Positions 24,284-35,099 of a DNA stretch of 64,000 nt are shown piece by piece. A program made the translations under genes and the position numbers. Numbering within the stretch: the stretch's first letter is position 1; every line of letters begins with the position of its first letter. The stretch lies in assembly GCA_013350335.1 (NCBI GenBank), contig CM023537.1, positions 44,452,111-44,516,110 of the forward strand. The letters are read 5' to 3'. The notes below the pieces were generated by a model. The model was given only the letters and a program-made list of their open reading frames with translations, did no database searches and was not told the origin of the DNA. The DNA comes from Chimonanthus salicifolius (taxonomy: Eukaryota > Streptophyta > Magnoliopsida > Laurales > Calycanthaceae).

Positions 24284-25322
24284 TCTTGAAACAACACTAG
24301 CTATCTCTCTCTCGTGGTAATAAAGGTAAATTATATCCCATTTCATTCTCCAATAGTTAGGTGGAATTAAGGATTCAAATTTTATCCGCTATCAGCCGAG
24401 AAATTTCTCTCCTATTTTTTTTTAAAACCACCTTTAACGGCCGATATCGGCGATATATATCGCCAATATCTCAAATCTCAGCCGATACGATACGTATTGA
24501 ACAAGATTTGTTTCCCTGGGTGGAATACAAATTAAAACTTCATACACTTTAGTGACCAAATATGGTTATGGTTTGTTTAAACATTAATTGAGTTTATGTT
24601 TTTTAAACCTCATAAGATGATGTCAAGGAGTGGATACCATACGTTAGCTCTTCTTTCCTTTTTCCTTTTTTGTTGTGATGATGTTAATAAAACTCAGATG
24701 GAACGACTTCTAATGGTCCAAATTTGTTGTCAATTTTTTACTTAGTTCAATTGTACGGTTAAGTTTGAATTACTTATAATTTTAATTGCATTTTGTTTAC
24801 TCAATTCAATAAAAAAACTAGAACTCTGGAACTACTTTTTCCGTGTAAAGCACCCTTCTTAGATTGAAATTACTCTAGATTTACACCAAGTTGATTTCCC
24901 TTACCTATGTGGTTCAATTGGATTGCCATTTTGGACTACATCAATATTGCGTTTATTATTTCAAGTCCAATGCTAGGAAATTTACAAGTTTTAAGTTCTA
25001 CTCTACATTCCATATTAACGAATATGGTTTTAAATGTTGGTGGCCCCACCAGATCATCTTCTGGGCTCTTCTTCAACACTTTCTATACTCTTTCAGATAT
25101 TTTTCCTAATTTGGTACCTCAAAACCTTATTTGATTTTCATTTAGCCAATAAAACTTTGGATATCTTATCCCTTTTCCATCTTTTGGATTCATTTTGTAT
25201 AGGTAAGCTCTAATTTGAGAAACAGGACCAATAAGTTGTGCCAAGCAGAGACCATCATGTTTTCTCCAATTTTTTGCACATTCTTTTTACTCTTCTGTCA
25301 CATCTAATTAGAGGGTCTCTAA
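24284..25322. other. Spacer, nothing recognised
   Basis: AT-rich. Short open frames at 24891-25134 carry no known motif. Confidence 0.4.
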
Positions 25323-25457
25323 GGTGGTGTTTGGATGAAGAGAAGGATAATGAGGGGTAACAAAGAGGTACCCTTTTACTTTGAATACCTTTGGAAGCAA
25401 GGAGTATTCGTTTTTGGATGCACCCCTTAATTTTTTAACCCTCATCCAAACGCAACC
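25323..25457. mobile_element. Tourist-like MITE, TSD TAA
   Basis: 135 bp. Left end GGTGGTGTTTGGATGAAG; right end on the minus strand GGTTGCGTTTGGATGAGG. TAA flanks both sides (25320-25322, 25458-25460). The GTGTTTGGATG-type inverted ends plus a 3-bp TAA duplication are characteristic of Tourist/PIF-Harbinger MITEs. The ends are related to those of the split MITE at 21289-23959. Confidence 0.85.
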
Positions 25458-25570
25458 TAAATGATTTTTTTTTTTTTATGAATTCAAGTGTGGAAATCCA
25501 CAGGATACCCCAAAGGCTTGAAACGCATGCTCAAGCATAGCCTGATGAAAAGCCCAAGACCTAAATGATA

Positions 25571-25748
25571 CTCCCTCCATCCAATTTTAGTTGTCTCATT
25601 TGAAAATTTGTATTTTTTAAAGAACTTTCTATATAAGGTTAGGACTCTATGTGATCTCATCCATTTTCAACACTTTATGCTAAATGGGACAACTATTTTG
25701 AGACAATTCTAAAATCCATATAAGACAACTACATTGGGACAGAGGAAG
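25571..25748. mobile_element. Stowaway-like MITE, TSD TA
   Basis: 178 bp. Left end CTCCCTCCATCCAATTTTAG; right end on the minus strand CTTCCTCTGTCCCAATGTAG, both leading into GTTGTC. TA dinucleotides flank it. The CTCCCTCC start and TA target are the Stowaway (Tc1/mariner-derived) signature. The interior is AT-rich and non-coding. Confidence 0.9.
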
Positions 25749-25750
25749 TA

Positions 25751-28365
25751 TTTTCAAAATTTCAAAAACAAAAACTTAAATTTCATTAAAAAATAAAGGA
25801 ATAACCCAGGATCACAATGATTCTGAAAAGAGAGAAAATAAATTCAAAATTTTAGAAGCATAAAATAGAAAATCTCAAAGGTGAAAATTTTAAATTTTGA
25901 AAATTGGAAATGAAAAATGAAGGTGGACTCAAAAAAGAAAGAAATCAAAATTGCTCAAATTTACAAAAAATGAAAAACTAAGAAAGATTAGATTGTAAAA
26001 GGAAAAATTCACTGAAAAGGGGAACTTAGATTTGAAAAGGGAGAAAATTTAAAAAGGAAAACAAAGAAGCAGCTGAGTTTTGAAATGGGAAAATTAGAAA
26101 CAAAAGAAAAAAAATGATGGCACAAAAAAATTTAAAAAAAAAATCGCTCGCTTAAAAATATGATGTCGAAAAAAATGAATAAATAAAAAGGGTGATTAAC
26201 CTTTAATTAGAGCCTTGTTAGAGACTTCTATTAGGGTAAGCTTCCCTTAAGACTTAAGGTACTAAAAAATGAAAGGAGAGAGGGAGAGAGGAGGATGGAT
26301 GGTGGGGAAAGGGTTAATGGGTTAGGAAGGAATTTTTAAATAAAGGAAGGAAATGATTAGCTCTGAGACTTACATGATGTACAAGGCTTTTTGGTGATTG
26401 TGTATTCATAAAATTACTCACCGCTAATTTAGGGTGGAGATCCCTATATTACATAAGAAAAAACTAAAAAAGGGTTAGCACATTTCCAAAAGTATGAGGT
26501 TTCGGCTTGGGCTTTGGGCTTCAGGCATGAGCATATATATTTTCAAGGCCAACCCAATTTATAAATGGGCTCTATATGAACGTTCAAGCCTAAGCTTAAG
26601 CCTAATCATCAATCGGGCTCAAAATTAAGAGCCGAATCCTATTGACTTTTTCTAGGCCAGTCTCTACAGAGTGTCCAATTTTCAGACTTAATTGCCATTC
26701 TAATTACCTCATAACATGATATCCCTTTTAGACTTTCAGAAGAACTCATGAGAACTCATGTGCTACTTCAACTTGGAGCTACTTTATTTAAGTTTAATGG
26801 GAAGAACCATCAAGTTAGGAAGTAAATGGTAGGGAGTAATCAACAAAACAAATTTCAATCTGATTCAAAGATTGCAAATTTTGCAAAATTGCACATGAAG
26901 AATGAACTAGTACCTACGAGAATTTCACTTTCAGTCTATGCCCTAACTGCCTAACTAGGGCTACATATGAAAAGCCCATTGCAATGACAATGGGCTTACC
27001 CGTAAGTGGGAGCCAGTCATCACATGACCAATCCTCCCACTCACATGACAAATTCTTCTAACCATTCTGGTTATAAATACATGTGCACTGCAGATGGAGA
27101 ATTTTTTGTTTATTTTGAGACAATTGGAGAACATCTTTCTGTTTTCGGGATTGGTTCCATTCCTCACTGACATTACTAAAGAATGTTTTGTTAGTTGCCG
27201 AACTCACTGAGAACGTTTTGTGGTGTACCTTAGGTTTCACACAAGACTTATTTCAAGCAGTCATGCAGAGTACTTAATTTATTAGGATCCTGCATAGGAG
27301 AGTGAAGGACTTCGAGGAATGATTGACAAAGGAATGATCCCCAAGCATAGGCATCTTGAGCAGTAACTGTGAGTTGTAGAAGGATTGTGTGTGAATAAGA
27401 GAGATTCAAGTAAATGAGACAAGCTAGTGAATACACAAAAATTCCAGCACCATGCAATTCTGCATTCAGTTTTCTTCTTAGATCTATGAATACATATTTC
27501 AAAAATAGATAAGAGTAAATTCTAACATATACATCTCTAATGGAAGGATACAGAACTTTTACACAATTCAATACATACTAGTTGAAGTTTGCCTTACTAT
27601 TTTAGAGCACTCTTGTCCAAAGGCTTCATGGAAAAGCTGATTCAAATTTATCTAATAAATAGTTCCACCCTACACATAACCATTAGCTTGAAGGATAAGA
27701 TCTCTCAATTAAAATGGTTATAAATGATCATATAGTACCTTCAGATGCACTTTCTTTCATTGATAAATTGTTGGGAAAATCATGCTTCAGAGTTGCTTCA
27801 CTACACAACGAGTGGCCATCAAAAAATCTGCATGTCTTGTTTGCCTACTTTCTGCAGTCAAAGTAAACCAATTATGAATGAGCTTATCACATTTATGTAT
27901 TCGTTTTAAAAAATGAATCAGCTTATCACATCTTCTTAAAACCTTCCAGTTTGGTTTCTCCAAAGAGGTTGCTAAAATATTTGAGCCTGGGCTGGTGCTC
28001 CCCTGATGCACTAATTTCTTAGTAGGCAGTAGAAGTGTAGAACTATACCTTTTGAGTTTTTATTTTCACTCGTGCAGCCATGCCTATTTAAGTCTCCTTC
28101 ACAATCTGTCACTTTAATAGGGTGTTTTGTTTCTTGTTCTGTGTATATTTCCTATTCACTGCCTTTATGGGAGAAGGTGTTTCAAGTATTGGAACCTTGC
28201 TCTTAGGAGATGGATTATACAGCCTCTAAAAAGAAATTTACAGAGTCGAGGTAATCGAAAGACAATTTTAAGTTTTTAACCAAAACACTTCCCTCAAATG
28301 TTCTCTCTAGGGAAGTCAAAGATGAGACTACAAAACAGAAGAAAAAGGACCTTGCAAACAGACCC
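25751..28365. other. AT-rich spacer, nothing recognised
   Basis: 25.75-26.2 kb is strongly A-rich on the plus strand. The remainder has only short frames without known motifs. No terminal repeats were found. Confidence 0.4.
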
Positions 28366-28514
28366 AAACAGTGTTTCCAAAGCCCCGGTGCTAAAGAGCT
28401 ATTTCTGGACCGCAGCTGCTTAGATGATTAAGGAGACAAACAGTGTTTCCAAAACCCCAAAAATGGTGCTAAAGAGCTATTTCTGGACCGCAGCTGCTTA
28501 GATGGTTAAGGAGT
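28366..28514 (+). repeat. Tandem duplication, 70-79-bp unit
   Basis: Copy 1 is 28366-28435, copy 2 is 28436-28514. Both contain ACAGTGTTTCCAAA, GGTGCTAAAGAGCTATTTC and CCGCAGCTGCTTAGATG. Copy 2 has a short insertion near its start. Confidence 0.9.
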
Positions 28515-29028
28515 TGGTTGCCAGATGTCCAAATCCTCCATAACAAGGCAGTGGAGCAAATGCATCCACTAATGTGAGGCAATGGAGCAATCTCTTCCAT
28601 CATGGTGATGAGGCCATCAGAAGCTTCAATGGACCTATTGCAAATCATGAAGACTCCTTAAAAGGAGGTGGAGCCAATCTGAATTTATTTGCTGGATTTA
28701 GAATATGGTGGAGCCAATTGCACCAAAGAACCGATGGAGGTAAGAGAGGACCTCGTGAGCTTTCCAACACATCAAGAATCACCTCAATTGGAGCTCAGAT
28801 GAGTGAGATATCAAGGTTGCATGGTGATTCGGGCATCCAATTGGGACCCATTGCTTGTATGGCAACCACATGGACAAAAATCCACCTCATCATCCACGTC
28901 ATTGCACACATGGCAGCTACATGGACTATGACACTGCAAGAATCTCACCAAAATGGCAATTGCTTGGTGGCATGGAATTAAATTGGGCATGACATGGATT
29001 TAGAAACATGGAATTTAGAAAGGAGATC
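28515..29028 (+). other. Possible LTR-like sequence flanking the hAT
   Basis: Wording such as GGAGCTCAGATGAGTGAGATA resembles LTR interiors of Athila/Tat gypsy elements. It probably continues at 33874-34900 on the other side of the hAT insertion. No ends could be fixed. Confidence 0.3.
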
Positions 29029-30378
29029 ATTGGCATCAAGGTTGTCGAAATCGTGCAATTCACGAGTCGAATCACACGATTTGTATCGAATCAGAAGGTG
29101 TTACAGTTCGAATCGGTATAAAATCAAAATTAAATTAAAAAATTACGTTTTTTTCGAGAATCGCGAATCGTGCGATTCGAGTCGCACGAATCGCAGAATC
29201 GTACGATTCGCAAATACAAAGGAAATGCCGTTGTATTTTTTAAAAAAAAATGAAAATATTAAAATATTAAAATCCTCTCGACATTTGAACCCAAGGAAAG
29301 AAAAGACCTTTACCTACCCGCCTCTTCCATCTCTTGAGCTATGCGAAACGAAAACTCTTCAGCTCTCCTCTCTGTCTGGGTGCTCCTTACTGCTGCTTCT
29401 CCTTCTTCTCGTTGCTGCTGCTTCTCCTTGCTCGTTGCTGCTGCTTTTCCAAGCTTTCTTTCACAACCCATTCGCAGGTGCAAGGTATGTCTGTATTTGC
29501 CTTTCTTCTCTACTTCTTCTTCTTCCTCCTTTTTTCGTTTCTCTATTCTTTTTCTCTTCTTCTTCTTCCTCTGTTTTCCGCCTTTTGAAACTTATTCTCT
29601 TTTTCTTCTTTCAATATCTTCCCTCTTCTTTCTTCTTCTTCTTCCTCCATCTTCCTCCTCTCAGAACTTCTTCTTTTCTTCTTCTTCCGCCTCTCTTAAC
29701 TTTTTCTCTTATTTCTCTTTTCATTTCTCCCTTTTTTTACTTTCGTTTTGGCTATGTATAATCGGTAGACCTATTATAATTAATGAAATAAACGAATAAA
29801 GAATTCCCTTTAAGTTACCGGTCTTTTCTTTCCTTTTTACTTTCATTTTGCCTGAGTTAAATCTGGCGAAGACTGTACAGTGTACAGCATACACCATACA
29901 GCCCTTTCTTGCTTTACAAAATAATATTATATAAAATTTATAATATCTGTAATAGTATAACACAGTAGTAAGCCACTAAGCCCTTTCTTGCTTTACAAAA
30001 CAATATAATATAAAATTGATATTATATATAATAGTATAATACAATATCATATAACTGTAATAGTGTAATGTAATCATTTTACAATTTACACCATACAGTT
30101 ATATAACTGTATTTATTCCTCAGATCATTTACTATTATAAAATATTATATTATTTACATAAATGATTAAAATGATTGTATTATATAAAACTGTATACTGT
30201 AATGTAATCATTTTACTGTGTCTGTGTTTTACTATTATGTATTATGTAATATTGTATTTATATTTAAATCTCATATTATTATTTTTGTCTTTTTGTGGTT
30301 GATGATTTCCTTTGGATGATAAATGGATGTGGCCTTAACTATATATTTACTTATATATTATGAGAAATTGAACAAAAC

Positions 30379-33300
30379 ACACTCCGATTTTTCAATGAGA
30401 GCAATATTTACGAAAATGCCATTGGAATGGTGAATTAAAAAGATGTGATCATAGATGAGAAAATGGTGGGGCCCATTGTTCAAATTAAGACCCAATGCAC
30501 ATATTATAAGGATAAAATTTAATTAAATGGGTAATGTACACCTAATTGGGTCAAGATGGTTATTTGGGTCAAAGGACCCAATTGGGACCCAACGGGTCAT
30601 GGTAGACTTATTTGACCATTGGATGAGCTCAATTTTAATTGGGTTAGGCTGAATGGAATGTGAGTGCAATGTAGATAAATGGGTAAGCTATGTGCAATTG
30701 GGTAAACCCCATGTAAATGGACAATGGTCACTCAAATGGGTCATGGCGCCTAATTGGGTCAAGAGGTTCAAATGGGACCCAATGGGTAGAGTTGACCATG
30801 TTGACCAGGTTGACCGAGTGGACCATCAAGTGAACTAAAAGAGTTGAGTTAAACCATGTTGAGTTGGGGCTGAAGTGAGTTGGATTTGAATCAAACAATG
30901 GAGTTGACTCAAGTACATTAAATGAGTGGTATTAAATGGGGTGAGTTGAGCTAATGAGTTGGGTAAGTTAAATTGGAAACCAAAGAGACCATTAATATAA
31001 GAGAGTCAAGTGGGTGGTGAGGAGTTGCCTTGATCTCAAACACCACAAAGACAAGTCCCACACGTTGGTGGCTTGGGAGTAATGTTTCATGCATGAAATT
31101 CAATGAGATGGGATAAGTTTTGCATTGGGAACTTGGAGGGTTTCCATCTCATCATGGAAACCCAAAGCCCAACGTTGGGGAGATGAAAGGTTTACTTGAG
31201 CTTAGGCCAAGTGTCCCATAGTTATGCCAAAGGACCCCTTATGGTGGCTGTTTTACAAAAGAGATACACCACACTCTTTGGCCGAATTTTACATTACAAA
31301 AGCTTGGAGCTTTCATCTCTTTTCCTCTCTCAAAAATCTACCCCCTTGGCCGAACCAGCCCTTGGTGTTTTCACCATTGATCAAGCACATAATCGGCTAA
31401 AGGATTAAGGGAGCAAGAACGAAGGAAGCAAGGATCAAAAGACAAGAACAGAGGCTAAGAGGATTGGTAAGTGTTTCATAAAAACTTAGATAAATAAATG
31501 GGTTAAAGGGAGCATGATTTGGCCATGGTTTGGCCGAATCTATCAAGGGTTTAAACATGGAAGATGATGTTTAAAAAGAGTAGAAAACATGGATCATAGG
31601 GTTCGGCCACTTTGGATGGCCGAACCCCATGAAATAATTTGGTTATTTGTGTTGTTTTTTAAAGGACAAAAACCATACAATGATTTAAGGTTTTAAGGTG
31701 TTTAATATGGAGATATGATGGATGCTTTGGGTTGGCCATTGGATGGCTGAACCATACTATGATTATGGTTAAAATGTTGGGTATTAAACCATGAATAATT
31801 ATGGGAAGGATCAAGTCAAGAGAACCATAGGATTCGGCCATGTGTATGACCGAACCCCATGGACTATTTTTATGGGTTAATTGGAGTATGATTATGTTAG
31901 AAATTATTATTGGTTCTATGATGTTTTAAAGTGTAAATAGATGGAAATAAGGAACCATAGGGTTCGGCCATGTGCATGGCCGAACCCCATGGAGAGATTT
32001 TGATGGATGCAAGTGTTTTTGGAACCATGAAGATGATGGAGAATATGGTTGAGTCTAAAAGGTTTAAAAGTGGATAAAGATGTTGACCAAAATGTATGAT
32101 GGAATCCCCTTTAAGAAGGTACCTTGCTGTGGATCAAAATGGTTGAAAAAGATTCAAGGAAAATGAGGAAAATAACATCATGGGTTCGGCAATGGTGTAT
32201 GGCTGAACCCCATGACCATTTTATGAGTCATTTTATGGGCTAAGTTTAGGTCTATGTATGTACTAAAATGAATGGGTATTAAGTTAAGGAAATGAATGGT
32301 GTATAGTGATTTCATGTCATGATTGATGAGTCAATGATGGATCCATGTTTATGGATCAGTTATGGACATAGATGTGCATGAATGGAAGAAGTGTTTAACC
32401 ATGGAAGAAAGAGTGGCAAAAATGTAAATATGGCCAAAAAATGAAGAACATGGGTTCGGCCATAGTGTATGGCCGAACCACATGGGGGATGGTTGTGGAC
32501 TTAGGGACTCTTAATAATGGCCCTATGTGTTGGGTAAATGAATCAAAGGGTGGCTGATTTTAGACCCACAAGATTAAAAAGATCAAATTTAAGTGGGTAA
32601 GGTTCGGCCATGGGGTATGGCCGAACCCCACAAGATGGTTTATGGGATCTAGACTTAATGAGAAATCAAAAGGTTATGTTATTAACTTGCTGTTATATAA
32701 ACAAGGTATCAGGACTCCTTGAACGGTGCACGAGTCATGAACGGGTGACGGTTAAGAAGATCGGACTTTTAAGTGACTTTTATGTAGGTTTTCCTACCTC
32801 CTTGTAACCACATATTATATTGATGTTTTATCTTGATTTATATGAGGTATTTGTTAAAGTATTATGTTTCAAATGGGATTTGAATGTTAAGATTTATATA
32901 CAAATGGCATGTACTCATTGACATCTCATGCATGGCATGGGGTGATGAATATGAAATCCGGAGCCCACACTCTGTCGGAATGTCCGAGATGCAACTATAA
33001 GGCCTCCTTAGGTGATGAGAGTCCCACCAGGAGGAATACTTTGATGATGAGAAGCCCCTCAAGAGTAAACGAAAGAACAATGTGGAATACCTTGACGATG
33101 AGAGTCCCGTCAAGTGATGGCTATGTATACTTGTGATGGGTGGGACTCATTACATTTGCATGCATACATAGCATTGTTTTATGAGTTTTGATAATCATAT
33201 ATTATTATATATGCATGTTTCTATACTAACCATATGGTAGCCCTAATCGGAAGACCTACTAGGCGCGTTGATCTAAAGCCCTACTTCTACCCTAGTGGAT

Positions 33301-33780
33301 GACACATGAAAGGGAAAAGGAAAGGTCGAAGATCACGAAGGAAGCTAAGTATAGGAGCTTGGGTGTTGGAATGGAATTTACTTATTGACGTTTGGATACT
33401 TTTATATGGATATGTAATACCATAGGATACTGCTATGGTTTGGTTTGTTTTGAGTTGGATATTTAATTTAAGTTATTGTGGCTAGAACTTGTACTTTGCT
33501 ATCTCATATGGAATAAGATTGTCATCCTATTGTTATTCCGCATATTTTATTTATTCCGCAACTAGTTATGTATATTCCGCAAGTTTTACTTAATTCTATG
33601 TGTGGTTTGGTTTTCATGGACTTGGTCCATGCACACATAGGTTTGGCCAGTTAAAGGTCGAACTTTGGAAGTTCGGACTTATCTCGCGTCGTGACGCTCT
33701 CCGCTCTTATCACTTATTTATTTATAAAAAAAAAAATAGACTCTGATTTTCGGAAGGCTGGAAAAGGGCGGGGCGTTACA
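30379..33780 (+). mobile_element. Solo LTR (3.4 kb, gypsy type) nested in the hAT
   Basis: The right end GGGCGGGGCGTTACA at 33780 is typical of plant gypsy LTRs. AAAAC follows it (33781-33785) and also occurs at 30374-30378 directly before ACACTCCGATTTTTC. I therefore place the left end at 30379, where the expected TG has been lost. The right border is firm, the left tentative. The interior has no pol domain. It carries a family of short inverted repeats at 31530-32626 (separate entry). Confidence 0.6.
31528..32626. repeat. Dispersed hairpin family GGTTCGGCCAT...ATGGCCGAACC
   Basis: Six clear copies of a 26-bp inverted repeat (arms GGTTCGGCC / GGCCGAACC, 6-8-bp loop) lie at about 31600-31626, 31831-31857, 31961-31986, 32183-32208, 32453-32479 and 32601-32626. 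Two weaker ones are at about 31530-31552 and 31730-31753. All are in the same orientation, often followed by CCATG. Sequence between copies differs, so this is not a simple tandem repeat. Confidence 0.85.
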
Positions 33781-33941
33781 AAAACGTTATGAATCTTACG
33801 ATTCTACAATTCACGGTTCACACCCCTAAACCGATTCACGATACGATTCGATTTTGACAACCTTGATTGGCATATAACATGGTTTGACTTTGGAGACAGA
33901 TTTGAGGTATCAAACGATATCGGACTTTGATGAAATTAGTT

Positions 33942-33976
33942 TTGTTGGAAAGGTCATTCAATGACCTTTCCAACAA
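33942..33976. repeat. Perfect 17-bp-arm palindrome
   Basis: TTGTTGGAAAGGTCATT, one central C, then its exact reverse complement: 35 bp able to form a near-loopless hairpin. It lies in probable LTR-like sequence just outside the hAT element. No poly-T or gene end is associated. Confidence 0.9.
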
Positions 33977-34955
33977 GACCAAATTTGCAAAATTGTAATT
34001 TACATAGCCTGAGCTGTGACTGATTTTGTAAACAGGTGTCAAGAGTGGAGTGAGTATGGAAAGTCAGCCAGCCCACTTTGGCGAGTTTTTTAATGTATGG
34101 GTGAGATTTGTTTGTAATTTTGAGTAGGTAGAATCAATGGTATAGATGGATGGCACTTGTAAATATTTTTTGCAACTTTGTTTAAATAGGACCCTTGGGT
34201 TCATTATAAAGCATCCAAGTCTTGGAGTGAAACCCAATTTTGAAATCCAATTGAGTGAATTGAAAGGCCTTTGGGCAAATTTCCTCTCTCTAGTTAGTAT
34301 TTTGAGTCTTCTAGTTTTCTTCCAAGTTTTGAAGTCTTGATTCAAGGAAGAGTCTAGTCAAATTTGTGCCTAGCTTGGGCGAATTTTGATCTTAGATCTC
34401 CAATGGGATTGTAATAATTCAATTATAGAGTCCAAGAATCCATTATTTTCTTAGGTGATTTTGCATCGTATCAACTTCTCCTAAGCCATCAACCTTATCT
34501 CCTTATTCCAGTGAGAATTGGAGGTTTTGGTTCATCTCCTTCAAGCTCCGTTTGTTGTAAACTCAAGTGGGTAATCAAGGAGCGCTACACGTCGAAGTTG
34601 GTCCGAGGATATCCCTAAACGATTTGATTCTTTGGGTCCGGGTTCTCAGGATTCTGTCGAATTTCCGAGCTGGGATCTCAAAGGATTTCTTATTTCATTA
34701 AGTAAAAGCATAGGTAGGCTTTACACCCGAGCCTATCCTTCATCATATGAACATCTATTTCTTATGTTTTTCAAGATTATCCACTGCATAGCTTTTCCTC
34801 TAGGAAATCTAATCCACTAGATGTGTTCATCAAGTCAGCAAACCTATGTCCTTTTCATCGGACTTCTTTCGGAGTGTCGTCCAACCTTAGTTAAGGACTC
34901 TGATTTTATTTGATGTTGGATTGTGGACAACGTGAACCAGCACTTTCAAAGATCT
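33977..34955. other. Probable continuation of LTR-like sequence
   Basis: No coding domain. Text around 34380-34620 resembles the 3' part of gypsy LTRs, by general wording only. No terminal repeat was found. Confidence 0.3.
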
Positions 34956-34959
34956 CCAA

Positions 34960-35099
34960 GGTTCCACTTAAGAATGCAAGGTTAGGGGTTTGAGTCCATT
35001 GGGTATTAGATTGGCATTCAGCCCATAGAATAAATTGGCAAATCCAATTGTTAGTGCCAACCCCAAGTAGATGGGATAAATGGCTACAACGACGATAAT
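34960..35099 (+). repeat. SINE 3' part (Au-like tail)
   Basis: A box-B-like block (GGGGTTTGAGTCC, about 34984) is followed by a body ending GCCAACCCCAAGTAGATGGG then ATAAATGGCTACAACGACG. That closing block is typical of tRNA-derived plant SINEs of the Au type. Box A is not clear, so the copy is probably 5'-truncated. Its tail is the target site of the TRIM at 35100. Confidence 0.5.

Larger units (their letters stand above)
29037..33865. mobile_element. hAT element (non-autonomous shell), TSD ATTGGCAT
   Basis: Left end CAAGGTTGTCGAAATCG (29037); right end on the minus strand CAAGGTTGTCAAAATCG (33865), near-perfect terminal inverted repeats. Identical 8-bp duplications ATTGGCAT flank it at 29029-29036 and 33866-33873, the hAT length. 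Subterminal ACGATTCG-type words occur near both ends. No transposase remnant is visible. Most of the interior is a later-inserted LTR (30379-33780), leaving about 1.4 kb of hAT sequence. That includes a pyrimidine-rich tract at 29360-29750 that opens long but meaningless frames. Confidence 0.9.

Noticed and set aside
28994..29799. 255- and 152-codon frames with hydrophobic stretches resembling membrane segments
   Set aside because: They cover the pyrimidine-rich tract of the hAT shell and cross its target-site duplication; poly-Leu/Phe/Ser is a composition effect.
31600..32626. CRISPR-like array because of repeated hairpins
   Set aside because: Copies are irregularly spaced, spacers are unequal in length, no cas genes exist and the context is a plant LTR.
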